64,000 nt of DNA from Dimorphilus gyrociliatus. Its lineage: Eukaryota; Annelida; Polychaeta; Dinophilidae. Location of the stretch: NCBI GenBank assembly GCA_904063045.1, contig CAJFCJ010000017.1:310001-374000 (forward strand), written 5' to 3'. The number at the start of each line of letters is the position of its first letter. The stretch's first letter is position 1. The position numbers were made by a program, and so were the translations under genes. Below are positions 24,438 to 39,434 of the stretch, piece after piece. The notes beneath the pieces are model-generated. The model did no database searches and was not told the origin of the DNA. It was given only the letters and a program-made list of their open reading frames with translations.

Positions 24438-24868
24438 AACCTTTATTGGTAATTAAAGATGAGCCTTCAAGCTGACTAATCAGACTTATGTTTGGCCAAT
24501 GTTATAGCATTTTCTTGCGTAAGTTTTAAGATGTACATGTATAAGTTGCATCAAATAATAGAGTTCAAGCATGTAAACTATAACCAAAGTTGTACACCAT
24601 GTTTTGAAATATCACAGTAGAGTTTTTTTTCGTACTATTGTATATACGAAGGTATTTGTTACTTAAGAAATACGCATGATATTAGTATTTATTAAGCCTA
24701 TTTTTTAAAGCCTATTAAATTAGAATCATTCAATGAGGTTCAATACTTTATTTAAAGATAATATTTCTTACGTTTGAACATTTAAAAGCAACATAAGAGT
24801 CTATTTATGCCTATTGCAAAAGGTATATAAAAATTGTACACAAGTGATGCAGTTGAAATAGTTTTTCT

Positions 24869-27800
24869 TTAAAATTTTAAAAAATTCAAGTTATTCCTCA
24901 TTTTGATAAAGTATACAATGCCAATTATCATACAGATTATGACAAGTGAACAACCAAGGCCTATTAAAACGAAAGTTACTGTCTTTTTAGAACTATTATC
25001 ATTGGTAGTCCCTAGAAAAGAGTTTGTAAAGTTTTCGTAGACTGTCGTTTCAAATGAATATTGCGTTGTTTGAGCAATATTTTCACCATTTTGAGTTACT
25101 TTTCTCGAATGATGATCGAAGAATGGAGAAGTTTGTGTATTTAATAATTCAGTAGATATTTTAGGTAGTTTGGTCGTCATTTCTCTAGTAGTTTTAGCAG
25201 TCGTTTCAACAGTTGTTTCAACAGTTGTGACAACAGTTGTAAGAATAGGATAAATATGATTTAAACTCTGCGATAATACATCAACACTAAACGTTACAGT
25301 TGATATGCAATTTTTGTCTGATTTGTCCAGAATTGTTAGTTTTAATTTATATTTACCAATTTGCAGTGGATATTTTGCAGTAATAATATTTGTTGAATTG
25401 ATAACAAAGCTATCAGATGATTGGCTATTTAATTCTGTTAATTTTTTAATTATATCAGATTCTGAAAGAACGTCTTCTTTATTTGTAAAATACTTTATAG
25501 GTGTTAATATTGTTCCCATTGAAGTATTGTAACCTATTTTTAAGATTCTATTCTCCTCAGGTATCCTAATTCGTGGACATTGTTTTATTTGCAAAACAGT
25601 CAATTTCAATTTTGCAATTGATTGTTGATTGTATAAATTTCTATCAGCAACAAGTAAAGTAACATCATATATACCAGGAGATAATTTTGCAGTTGTTCTT
25701 AAAACGCCATCTTTACTGTTAATTGCTATTGGAATTTTCGTATCAAATATGGAAAAATAGACAGATTTTCTTATATCAGGAGAATTTAAATTCAATTTTA
25801 ACAAATAACTACCAGTTTTCAAATATTCACTAACAACTATTGTATAATTACTGTTAATAAATTGTGGAGTTATTGTATCATTTTTAATCGGTATTGAGCA
25901 ATTTGAACCGGTAAATCCCTTTTCGCAGACACAAGTTTCCCTATCTAGACATCGACCGTTAATCTTGCAATTATTAGCATCTATACAGTTTACTTGATTG
26001 CATAATGCGCCAAACCAATATTTATCGCATGTACATTGATTAAAAAATGTACATTGGCCGTGTCCTGAACAATAATTAAGGGATTCACAAGAAAATTCTT
26101 TGCAATTATTGCCCTTGAAACCTTGTCGACATTGACAGTTGCTTGGACCAACGCAAACTCCATTAGTTTCGCAACCAACTGCGCAGATTGCTCTGCTACA
26201 ATCAAATCTGTCATATCCATAATCGCATATACATCTATCTAAATTCTTATCACAGATACCGTGGCCATTGCAGTTGTTTGCTAATGGACATTCAATTCGT
26301 TCACTACAATCCGATCCTGTGTATCCATTAAAGCATGAACACACTCCAGGATACTTACATAGTCCATTACCAGAGCATTGATTCTTGCAAACAGGTACTG
26401 AGCATGATTGCCCTTCCCATCCAAGAGAGCACAAACAATTATCATAGCCTATACACAAACCATTTCCTGAACACCAATTTCTGCTTTCACAGCTAAAGCT
26501 TGAACAGGTCGTGCCATTATAGCCTAAATTACATTCGCAGACCTCGTCGTCAATACAAATTCCTCGATTTGAACACTGATTGGAGCATTTTGATTTTCTA
26601 GAGCATGAAGAAGATGTCCATCCAGGATTACATTTACATTTATTTGAACCAACGCAAACTCCTCTAGGCGAACATTCTTCGTCGCAAACTGCTTTTCTCT
26701 CGCAATTGGAACCTTCATATCCATCGAAACAAATACAAAATCCTGCTGAACAATATCCATTTATACAATTTTCGCAATTGCCAATTTCACACGAATCACC
26801 AGACCATCCATCCAAACAAGAACATTTACGGTTGAAACAAATACCATGGAAGGAACATTCATTAGAACATTGTCTCAACTGAAGATGAAATTGATGACTT
26901 AACGATAGATCCTTTGAAAATAGAACGTCAAATACGCAGTTTGTTTTTTCTTCACCTTTCAAATTTTCCTCAGCGCATTCTCTAGCCGCTGAATTTTTTT
27001 CAGAATTAGAAAATTGATCTAACGAGTATATAGGCTTAAAATTTGGATCTGTATATGATTGATCCATTAAATCATCTTTATGAAAGTTAGACTTGTAATC
27101 CGACCAGCTTTTGGATAAACCTCCATCAGATCTTTTGACATTATTCATTCTCCATGAATTTCCGAATTCTTCCGATGTTTCGTAAACTGTATCATCAGGA
27201 CCAGTAAAATCATCATTAAGATTATTATTCATTAGACCGCAGAGGCCGGAAGTCATGTTGAACATGGATTTTGAAGGTACTAAAGCAAAGCTCAAATATT
27301 GCCTTTTCATAACAGGACTATACGATACAGCAACAGAGAGGAATGCACCATTTACGTAATCTATTGAAAAGATTAGCAAGGTAGTTTCATCACTGTTACT
27401 ATCAGTTTGAGGATTAAAAATAGTTAATTTAACTCTGCCAGAATCGAACGATCTCTTAGACATTCCTGTTAGATTTTTAACAATCGATCCATCTATTCTT
27501 ATCAAAGGTAGATCGCTTTTTTCAACGTTTACTCTTGTACTGATTGTAAGAATTGATGAGTGACCTAATTTTATACTGCTAGCACCAATGAAAGATGTTC
27601 CTTTGTAGCCATAAAATCGGAATTGATAAGCCAGCGTATCCGATCTACATCCCCAATATTGTCCTATACCGAAATAATTAAACTTTCGTCCATCTAACGT
27701 CTCCAGATGGGGATCTCCCCACATTTTTCTAAAAACTTTGTTCTCGCAAGCTAATCCCGTAAAGCCAGGGTAGCAAGTACATTTTGAATTGCACTTGGCG

Positions 27801-30800
27801 GTTGCCGTACACATTCCGTTGCCGTTACAATTTCTTTCTGGTAGGCAGACGGGTTGATCGCAATTAGACCCACTTCTATATGTTGTACAAACGCCATTCA
27901 CGCCGCATAATTGATTACATAAGCAAGATCCATCAGATCTTATTTTAGGTGCTTCTCCATTCGGACATTTTGGACAAGGCGAACATCTACAACCGTCTGG
28001 TCCAAAACTTGAAACAGTTCCATCCTTACACCTACACGGACACTCAAATACAGGATTATCAACAGGTTTTGCCGATCCATCAGAGCAGCACGAACAGGAA
28101 TCGTGAGGTAACATCCAACTAGAAGCTTTCTTACCAGTATCGCAAGTGCAAGGACACAAACATAGCTTTAATTTAGTGTTAAACCATCCAAGAGTTGATT
28201 TTCCGCCACTAATACACGAACAGCATTTCCCTTCAACAACGTCTCCTTCCCCGGAAGATTTACATGTACTATTTAAAAGATTATCGATATTTAATCCATT
28301 TCTAATAATAATCTTATTATTACCTTGCTAATCTCAAGAGATTACCATTCATATTATATTTCATTGATTCTCTACTTTCCATAAATTTCATATTTCCTTC
28401 GATGAAATCGTTTTTAACTGCAAGAACTGAAGAGAGAATTTGCATTAGTAAAAACTATTAGTAATAGAAACAACGTAATCTATACCGGCTGAAATTGCTT
28501 TCTTATCATCCTTGCAGATATTTCCATTGCAGTATCCATAAGTAGATGTTATTTTGTGATTAATATCTACATCAACTTCCGTTTCAAAACCGGAAGAAGA
28601 AGCATTCGACGATGTTTTAAAATCTAATTAAAGATATTCATAAAAACAAATACCGTACAAATGCAATACTCACTTTTCAATTTGCTCTTTAAACTGTCCA
28701 AGTTAGTGTTTCTTTCCAATTTATTATTAGTATTTGTACGTAACTTTAATTGTTTATAAACCTTAAAATCAGGCCATTTAATTGTTGACATAGTAGCAAT
28801 ATTCAAGTCAAATTGTCCAGTTGTTAACCAGTCTCCATCAATAGATGATAAACTTTGATTATATAAATTTCCGTAGCCGGATATTTCGCGTTTCTTATCT
28901 TTCGAATATTTAGTTTCAACGTAATAATCCGAATAGAAGTTTGTTTGTAAATTCAAGTTTGTTTTCCCGCCAAAAAATGTTTTGCTAGGTTTAACAAGTA
29001 CTTTGCCAGTTTTTATTGTACCTGGTATAGATATTCCGGAGATTTCAACGAAGAATGGAATTTCCTTTTCAATTCCTCGAACCACAGTATAATTTTGAAA
29101 TTGATCTATCTTATCTGTACTTTCAGAGTAAACTATCGAAAACTGAGTATTATATTTCACTAATCCATTAGATATTATATTGAAACTTTCAAGTGATGAG
29201 TCATAAGGTGATAGTTTCAATTCAAAAGCAATAGAATTTAGTAATGTAACGCTTCCTTGAATATTCAAAACATAATCTTCCTTCTATAAAAAAAAAACAC
29301 ATCATGAATATTAATGAACTGTTTAAAAAATTAATACTTACATTTATGTTATCTTTCAATTCAAATTTATTTTCTATTGTATTCTCTGAAGATTCTTTAA
29401 AAGGATTATTTAACGGTATCTTCTTAAGATTATTTAAATCTTGGACGGTAATCTCATCCATATTTGGTGAAATTGTAAACAAATCAATAACTTCAATTAA
29501 ATTCCAATTGTTTGTAAGTTTTTTACTATTAAGAACAACTCCAACAGATACTGCGGATTCTCTCCCAAATAGGAAATCCCCTTTATTGAACTTCCTACTA
29601 AACTTGTTCCTATCCATATAATAAAGACGATTTAACGTCTTATGATAATCGCAATTTAGATCTGACGATATAGTCGATATATTATTAAAAGCCAGAGTTT
29701 GATTTTCGTTGAAATCGTATAGAGAACAATCGATAATTTCGGTTTCAATAAAAACATCGGAATTGGTGTATTTAAAACTTTTTATCTCTTCTAAGAATCC
29801 ATTTGGTCCTCGATAAACCAATATATCGCTTTTACTTGAACCATCGAATTTCGTGATAAAATAATAGGACCATACTACCTTATCTTTGTAGTTGTATCTT
29901 TGACCTGAACATTTTATTACATTTTCGTTACCAAGATCAAGAAATAATAGACTAGAATCGTAAAATTTCTTCAAAGTTTTATCATTTTCTGGATAATCAA
30001 TGAATCTTGAAGAAATTATAGATTTAAAGGTGACGTTTACGCCAAAGTGACCATACTTTAATATCTGATCAACTGTCACCCACTTCCCAAGTATTATAGA
30101 GTAGTTTGCAGCAGAATACCACTCTTCTTCAACTTTGTGCATTACAGAAGATTTGGAGCTATATAGTATGCTTCCTAAAGGAAACAACTGATAATCTGTA
30201 TCGGGTATAATCAAAACTTGATATCTATCGTCATTTTCCCATAAAGCGTCAAAGGATGACGTACAACGATAGACGATTTTTGAATCTGATATGTTTTCAA
30301 CATTATCTTCAAGTTCTAACGAATTAAGCCTGTTTTCGGTATAAAGATTAGGGCTTACAGTTCCATCCCTACAGGTCTTTTCATTCCATATTTTACAATT
30401 ATTGCCAGAAGTTTTATAACACATTTCTAAATCTTTGCATTGTTCGCAAAGTCCCGTTGTAGAATCTTCATTCGCACTATTGCAGAATTGTTCCACGCAC
30501 CCTATATTTCGAATTTCTGCCGAACATGCTGACGTCGTCGAAACGGATATACAATTCCAATAAAACCAATTTTCACAAGAGCTTTCAGATCTTATGGCAT
30601 TTCCAGGTTGGCAAGTTTGCGTAGAATCACACCATCCACATCCCTCGTTGTTTGTGCATTGGTAGCATGATGTGTATCTCGGACATTTGGAAGAACCGCA
30701 ATTTGATCCATACCAATTTGGATCACATAAGCATTTATTTGGTCCAATACAAATTCCTCTTTGCGAACATTCCGAAATATCTTTACAGTCAAATTGGGAA

Positions 30801-33800
30801 CAAAACTCTCCTGTCCAGCCATCATTACAAACGCAACTTCCCCCAACGCATTTACCTCTACTAAAGCAATTAAATGGACAATAGGTAACAAATGGCAGAG
30901 TACATATCCAAGGTTTTAGTAGATCACCATTAACTGAAATATCATCAGTAGTAGTCCATATCTCGGTCATTTTGACATTACCAGTTAAATCCCGATATTT
31001 TAATACATCTTGAAGAGCTTCAGTAGTATCTAAAGTTGTTTGATTTATTAAGAAACCATCGTGATTTAGACACCAATTGAGTCCTTTATCAAAAGTTCCC
31101 ACACCCGAATAAAAGTAATAACAAGAGTTCTTTATTAAAAACCATCCGGTAGGACATCCAATAATTCCTGGTGAAGTAGGTGGTGGTTCGTTAAGAATTG
31201 GTTCAATTGTTATATTGTCCAAACCTAGAGGTTTTTGTATACTTATTATCCTTTTATAGATTTCTTCCAATTTCGTAGAACCCCACCAATTCTTTTGGAA
31301 ATTATAGAGAGAAGAAGATTTAACAGTACTATGTAATTCATATGGCAAAAGTGGATTATTGAATATATTATTCTGAACATCAGTATTAGAGCTTTCAACT
31401 TTAATTGCTATAGGTTGACTAAAAGATGAAGTATTCTTATTAAATATATAAGTACAATCTCTCATCTTGATGGTACTAATGCTCTGTATTAAAATGATAT
31501 TATCCTCCACGTTATTTTCGTAAAAGAAGTTATTTTTCATATCTACAGCCATATTGCTTGTTATATTAATAAAGTTCTTGTTGCACTGACTATGCGTAAC
31601 CGATAATCTTTCTATATTGGCTAACACCTTACGATTTCCCATATTCGTTGCTGTCAGTACGGTGGAGTTGCCTAGATAAGATACTGAATTCTGAGTAAAT
31701 GTTAAATAGGAATTGCCGTAGTTTGAATTAGAATTGAAAATGATTCGAGCAACAATAGAGTTCTTTAGATTATGAATATTCAAATTTTTTATCAAGATTT
31801 TACCATTCTCAATCTCCATATTAATTAATCTTTTAGCTGACAGGAGAGGTTGAGAGAAATCATTTCTCTCTATTGAAAATTGTTGATTACCCTCCAAAGA
31901 ATTTCCAAATATATCAATACAATCGGCCAAACAATTTTGAAAGTAATTACTATGAACTTGAAGACTAACATCATCATCTTTTCTATCGCACCTGTTAAAA
32001 GTTGTCTGATCAATTCCAGTAAACGATTCGCAATAATCCATAAAATGGTTCTTTATTATAATACGAAATCGTTTCTTTCTTAAATGCCAGACAGATATTT
32101 TATAAAATGTCCAATCTTCTTTTAACCTAATTGTTTTCAATAGTTCGTATTTGTTTCCTATTTCTGCGAATACTTCTAATTTTTGACCTTTATACGTTAC
32201 TGGAAATTTTTCGTAGGCAAAAAATTCAAATGAGCATATGTTATCTTCCGCCTCTATCCAATCACTTTTTATTAATCCTATAGCTCCGTATTGTAAATTT
32301 CTATAACAATACTGCCTATTTTGAGATTTTGGTCTGTTATGAAACATAAGATAATGACCTAATTGCGTTAATTGATTATCTAGGTCATTTTTAAGATTAT
32401 TCCCAAAATCTTTTGGAGATTTACGTTCAATGAAAATTGTTGATTGTTTGCTATTCTTTTCAATAGCATTTTCCCAGCCACAAGACGATTTTTCGAATGT
32501 ACATAGTTTGGTTAAATCTTTCGCTGGCATAACAAGTAGGTCAGTGTAATACCTGCCTTGTCTGATTATTTCTATTCGTATCTTTCTTTTAAAAGAGCGA
32601 AATACAAACGCTTTAGATATTACCTTTTCTTCTAACAATATATCATCATTATCGGCATCGAAGACAGAAATACTAGCGTAATCGCAGTACCAATTTATAC
32701 AAGAACCTCTTAGTTCAATAAAATATCCTTCGGGAGCCTCAAAAACTTTAGAACATCCGGCGTGACTATATGAAGTATACCAAGTGGCATTTGTCCATAA
32801 AGCAGCTTCGTTCTCTTCAAATCTATGTACAGATTCAGCTGAACAGAAATATAAAAGAGACCAGTTACTAACTACAGGAGCAGTAAAGGTATTATTCATA
32901 TCTTTCCATCCAATTCCGTTCATGACCCGATTAAATTTCGATTGAGAAACTGTTGCATTCTCATTTCTAACCAATAAAATACCATAATCGTGAATGTTCT
33001 CTATTGTCAGATTATGTAGATGTAAAGTTTTACGTCTGTCGTTCTCGACAAACGTTAAACCCTGTAGTCCAGCGTCAATGATACAATTTTCAAAGGATGG
33101 CGCTACTCCATAAATTGATAGAACTTCCATACCAGAAATACGAACATTTCTAAATGTACTTTGCTTCTTTTGATTATAAAGAATAATTTGATTTGCTTTA
33201 GATCCATAGCAAGTAAATAATCCGTAAGTCGTATACCTGCTATAGCTCTTTATTATTGTACAATCGGATAATTTTTTTGCAGAACCACAATCTAAAACCC
33301 AATCTGTTGATGGACCTTTTGCCTTATAGTACGAAGTCATTTCTAAAGAAAACAAGATAATATTAAAAATACAATTATTTTAATTAGTTGAATGAATATT
33401 CATAATTTACTTGTTTGTCCAGAGTAACAAAGAGATTGGCATAAAAATTTCATTCTATAGACTGATGTCAGTTTTACATAGTACCATTCGTTATTCTCCA
33501 ACACTTGCAAAAATTTATCAAACAGCCTATATTGTTTTCCATTGACTGTTTGGCGAATATGTATTGGATTATTCTCTTCTCCAAGAGCTTGAATACCACT
33601 TTTAAACCAAACTATTGAACACAGTTCAATGTTTATTATAGTTTTGTTTGGTTTTACGATAACGTCGTCTTCAAAAATTGTATTTCCATGGATTTCAATA
33701 GATCCCTGCATAACTCTTGGTTCGTTTATATAGCCACGGAAATATGAATGATTAGATATTTTTACTTGATCTTCAATATCAACAAGAGTCTTCATAGTTG

Positions 33801-36800
33801 AATCTTCAAAGATTGGAGATAAATTTAATCTAGCCAATACTCCATCGTTAAATCCATGATAAACTCTATCATAAGGACTTGAAGAATTCCAAAAATTCTT
33901 TGGAATTTTAAATCGACACGTATCATCATTTCCAAATTGACATAAGATGCCGACGAAGATTTCGTATTCTGTTTTCCAATTGTTAAAAGTATTCTTTTCC
34001 ATATAAGGAATTAAATTTCCCATCAATTTTATTGTATTTAAACCCTTATTAGACTTAATAGTATTACCAATAATATTATAACCAAGATTCTTCCCAGTTG
34101 TCAAAAATTGAAATAGATTAGATCGAATACTCGCTGATGATGTTATAACGTTCGAAGAGAATGTAAATTTCGTATAATGAATTCTAAATAGGAAAGTTGT
34201 CTTCGTACAAGTAATATTATCAAATTTATTTTCTGAAATATGTATCTTTCTCCCAGATATCGACTTATATTTAAGACGGCTAGATATTTGAATCAAAGAT
34301 GACGAAGTGATTGAATGATGTTGAAAAGTATTATTTTTAATTTCCAGCTCTCCATCAACGTATGATAATCTTAAACTTCCAAAGTTTTCTTGAACGTTAT
34401 TATTAATAATCTTCATTTTACCAAATACACTTGATTTAACAAAACCCAAATAAGAACGTTTTGGGCAAAAGACATTATTATTAGCAATTAGAATATCTGT
34501 TAGAAAATCCGTTTGATCGGCATGCATTCCATAAAAGTAGATGTTAACAGGACTAGAGCATCTAATATTATTATCAATAATCCTTAATGAAGCGTGATTA
34601 TGATGAACACCCCTCACTTGAACCTTACTTTCAAATATAGTTCCTCCTTCAATTTCGCATTTCTCAATACTTATACCAAGTGAACTAGGAAGAAATTCGT
34701 TAGCGTGTACAACTTTTTGATATTCACTTCCAATAAACTTTGAATGTTTAACGTTTATAGTTGATTTTTCTCTTAACGATCCTGATACTAATATACAAGA
34801 GCTTGCTTCTTTAACAACTACATCTTCTATAGTTATATCTATCTCTTTATACAATTCACATATGATTGAAGCAGATTGAGTAGGATATGTTAATGATTTT
34901 GAATATTCAAAGTGTGAATTATCCAATTTAAATGTACTTTTCAACGAAATATCTTCATTACTTCCTTCTGTATAGAAGATAGTATTTTTGAATATGAAAT
35001 TATTAAATATACAAAATATAACTGTTTACCTTGTTGGCTAATACTCTTTACAATAATATAATTAACAGAACTAAAGTAATCATGATTCTTCAATTGAAAA
35101 CTTGCAGTATTTCCTTTTATCAAATAGAAATATGTTCCATCATTTACGGTAAGGCCAATAACTTTGTATTGACTGTTCACATTCCCAATGACGTAATTAT
35201 CAGATCCACTTATTGTGTAAACTAGTATCTTTAAATATAGATTGTTATCAGTAGAGAATTTCAATGAGCATAGTTTATTCAATTTTCTATCCAATCTTGT
35301 TTGAATTGCGATATGTTCACCTTCTTTTATATTGTATAAAGATGGATCTGGGCAATTATCATTCACTAGCCTAATATCATCTCTTTCCTTTATATCGTTG
35401 ATATAACTAGCCGTTTTTGATCTATATATCGTTATACCAGCATTAAAGAAAGTAGAATTTCTAACTTCAATATGTTTTCCAGCTTGATATAAATGCGATC
35501 TCTCCTTTCCTTGTGTAATATTCAAATTTTCTAATATTATCTTATCATTTATCCAAGATTGGTGAACAGTTAAACTATATTCCCCTTTAGACTGAAGATA
35601 GATATTTTTAACTTTGTGTTGTAGAAACTCAAAGTATAAACAATATCCTAAAAGGCCGGCGTTTAATATCGAAAGACCTTCGATTGTGCTTGGTTGAGAA
35701 TTTGCGAGAAAACTTAAACCACCCCATGATCTTTTATCGCATGTTATAGATACAAAAAGTTCGCAGGGACCAGTGTCAACTGTACAAAAGTTAAAATCGG
35801 GTTTCGAGCATTCAATAATCGCTCCTATTTTACTTTCATCCTTCTTCCAAACTCTGTACTTATTGTGACTCTTGTAACCGATATATGCACCACTCTGACA
35901 AACGGCATTTAACATGTTCATATCTTCTGTAGATAGTTCTTTTAGTCCATATTTCGGTTCTTTAGGCCGTAGACAGACTTTATAATAAGTCGAGTTGACT
36001 TTAAAAGTTGATACAGAACTCCTGTCGGTGTTAATTCGATCTTGATTAAATTTATTACCTAGCATATTCATTACAACTCCATCTTGTTTTTTTCCCAGAA
36101 TATCTAGCTTACCGTAGACTTCTATCCCAGTATAAGGCCAAGCGATAATTTTCACTCCATCTTCAATAGTAACTTTAGAGCCTCTTTTAATTCTAGTAAT
36201 TGACTTCATCTCGTACGTACCCTTTTTAAGGACTACATCTTCAGAGATATCTCCTCCAAGCTTACCATTCTTATGGAATTTATAGAAATCTTCATTTTTT
36301 AAGATAGTTAACTGCGAATCCATATATCTAGGATTAACTATAATCTTTGAAAACTTATAAAACATGTGATCACCCATTACGCGTTCCCACACATTTAAGT
36401 TACCCCAATAGTTATTGCTCAAATCGTGGATAGCTCCATGAGACATACCTTCGCTAAATTTGAATTCAAACGATACTCTTGGATTGATAAAGGTGTTTTT
36501 ACGTATTTTGAATACAAAACGAGAAGTTATTTTAACAGTTGCATAAACATAATGAGGAAAATTTAATTGCAACTCGCTCTCAATGTAATTATCAACAAAC
36601 TGATTCTTCTCTATTACAGTTCCAAATATACCTTGTGACTTATCGACGTCTATTGTCAAAAGTGAATCCGCCATTGAGCAATTATATACTTTATTATCGC
36701 GTATTATTAATCCAAGACGATAGTCTTCCCTATGAACAATCGTCGCTAATCCACCTTTACAATTTGACATATAATTATCAATTATCTTAATGTTTGTTGA

Positions 36801-38955
36801 TTTTGAAATAGTTAACACATAATTCCCAGCTTCATTCGGTATAAATTGATTTTTTAGAATATAGACTTTAGCTGTTAAGTGAGCGACGTTACCGTCAAAA
36901 TTTAAAACACCTGGGACGTTTCTGAAAACGTTTCTTTCAATTCTTAAATCTATTTCTTTCAAAGTTTTTATCGTCTGTTTTGTAATTTGATTTTCAAACG
37001 TATTATCATAGAAGAATGTCTGAATGATTCCCTTATCGTCGCTAGATCTTGAAAAATGAACGAATGCCGATTCTTCTTCATTAGAAATGAATTTTGAATG
37101 TTCAATAATAAATTGTGAACAGCATCCAAATACTTCTAGACCATTTCTATTATTATTAACTTCGACGTCGCGTAAGTTTGTCAAACCATAAGTATATTTT
37201 AAATTTATACCATTTTCTCTATTGTTCATGCATTTAACATCTTTCATGATAATAGGAAGTTTGAAAAAATCTATATTCAATCCGTGTCTGTTACCGTTGA
37301 ACCTTGAATTTTGTATAAAACTAAAATTTGTTGAGCCTTTAAACGATTCAAGATAGATGAAAAATTCTTGATTCTCTTGAATATCTTTAACGTTTATGTT
37401 AATAAATTCTCCTTTAGTTTGATAATAATCATCGATATCTTTAGAATATTTATTTTCTACGATAGATGGAGAACTATCGTGTTTTCCGTCTCTAATACTA
37501 TAATTAACTTCATTGGAACCAAATACTTTAATTGTAAATAAATGCCCTTGTTCCGCTTTAAATACCTATAAAATAAATTATCAAAGAACATTCTCATTTC
37601 ATATGTAAACTCTTTAAAAAACCTTTCTTTGTGTACCCGAACATTTGGAATCAATAAAAAGAAGAGTTGGATATTTAATAGTAGTTGAAGTACAAATGGA
37701 ACATGACAATTGACAGTAATTTGTCTGAGAAACCGTTGGTCTATCAATGTATGGTGATCTTATAAAGATTCCATCTTTTTCGTTATCTATATAAATGGAA
37801 TTTCTATTATATCAGCTAGTCTATCACTAATAATAGTCTACCTATAGCTTCAATGTTATTTAATTGAAACTTTGTGTCAAAATTAACGAATAGACCAGAA
37901 CCAGAGCCTCTTTTAACCGTTACTGAGTTTAAATTGACCTCTTTCCTCCCTTTATTCTTTGTATCAATAAGAATAGATGGATTTGCATTGATATTACTGG
38001 CTTGAACATACCTATATTGAATAAGGAATATATCAAAACACTATATTACTTATAGAATACAAACTCAAATTTGTTCACATAGGATGCTGTTAGATGTATT
38101 CCAACATTGGTTATAACGTTTGAAATGGAAACGTCACTTATAGTCTCACCAATGATACCTTGGTATAGAGACCATCTGTAGCAGGTTATCTTTAATCTTC
38201 TCGATTCAAACTTTAGTCTTGCTAATAAGGTGATACATTATGATTTATACTGACTCCTTATTATTTCATTTATAATTAAATCTTACTGGAAAATTGACAT
38301 TGATTTGTAGTTTTAGCGTAAGATGAACAAGTAACTGAATAACAACCAGAGTAGAACGATAAACGTGTATAAGTATAGAATTGTTTGTCATAGAACCCCA
38401 AGTCTTGGCAATGAAGCTAAATAAAAAAGAGATAAGATAATGTTTATACTTCAATTAAGTAGTGTTTTTGTTTTGATTAAAACCTTGGCAAATGTTGCAG
38501 GATTACCCGAATACCCACAAATGTTGTAGGTGGCATTATTCTTTGATAGATATTTTGGATAATATTCATATCCTTTTGAACGTTTAATTATTAATTAATA
38601 GTCAAAATTAAACGTCTTTTAAAAGCTTACTTTGAGAATCCTGATAATCTATTGTCCATATATAGTTTTTACTTACAAATGGTGGTTTTTTGTGTTTCGT
38701 TAATATATGTATAGGCTTATCAACATCTCCAGCCAATTTTATTGACCCATATTTGACAAATAGTTTACTGGTATCACTGTTAAAAGTAATATTCGACCCT
38801 GCCTTTACAGTCAGAGATGAAACTGTCTTACTTCCGCTTATCACATAATTTCCTTCATTTATCACTAAATCTTGAAAGGTATAAGCATTTCTAATTATGC
38901 TACTTTCTAATAGAACAAAAATTATCCATTTTAGTAACTTAATAAATGAAATCAT
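24869..38955 (-). CDS. bark: Giant Bark beetle/Anakonda-like receptor with VWD-EGF-cadherin tail, copy 2
   Basis: Thirteen coding exons: 38955-38631, 38572-38484, 38416-38287, 38221-38050, 38011-37842, 37786-37623, 37565-35030, 34967-33411, 33342-29342, 29283-28674, 28623-28486, 28426-28376 and 28323-24869. They sum to 4466 codons (4465 aa), the same as copy 1. Domain order is the same: signal peptide, three beta-helix/SRCR/CUB-like units, MAM (LCTFEKSSCGWEN), C-type lectin-like domain (CPTGWFLIKNSCYYF), EGF pair, PSI, Cys-rich block, VWD (WGDPHLETLDG, about 3516-3710), ten EGFs, cadherin-like domains, Thr-rich stalk and TM helix (about 4427-4450). Overall it is strongly diverged from copy 1, most in the block before the VWD domain, which lacks the Gly/Ser/Ala-rich segment. 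Intron 38012-38049 is only 38 nt and is the least certain junction. It is presumably a cell-surface adhesion or junction protein (inference). Confidence 0.83.
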
Positions 38956-39266
38956 TATAAAAAATGCCGATTATAGCAAAATCTATCAAGAATGTCTCTT
39001 TGTGTGTAAAATAACATTTATACTACGCATGCGCATAAAGGTATATTACCCGCCACAATTATAAATATTTCCTTCAACTAGAGAGAACATTTTAGTTATT
39101 TAATACTACTACAATATTAATACGAAAATAGCGAATAAACAATATACTCTTTCGCTAATAGTTTGTTCTAAATTTTAATAATGTTTATTCTCTCAGTTAC
39201 CATAGCAATATTCTATGTTTACAATAAATAATCTTAGTTTATTGTTATATGTATATACTTTTTATA

Positions 39267-39311
<45 letters not shown>

Positions 39312-39434
39312 GAATTTAACGTATAAAAGTGCTGACAAAGTAAATTTATGACACAAAGAAATTTTTTTTGTTGACTATAGCTTTTTTTTTTGTTTTTTTA
39401 AAAAAAAAATTGTCAGCAGGAAAAGAAAAAACTA
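38956..39434. other. Intergenic: giant gene 2 promoter and PKA 3' UTR
   Basis: AT-rich, with no coding potential. It contains a (TA)n tract at about 39270-39308 and homopolymer A/T runs near 39360-39430. The two genes are both on the minus strand, so this carries the giant-gene upstream region and the kinase 3' end. Confidence 0.5.
39270..39308. repeat. (TA)n microsatellite
   Basis: Uninterrupted TA dinucleotide run of about 38 bp in the intergenic gap between giant gene 2 and the kinase gene. Confidence 0.9.

Noticed and set aside
28302-28323. 22-nt intron (GTAATA..ATTAG) in giant gene 2
   Set aside because: Too short to splice. A 52-nt alternative (28324-28375) keeps phase and gives a segment length matching the paralogue.
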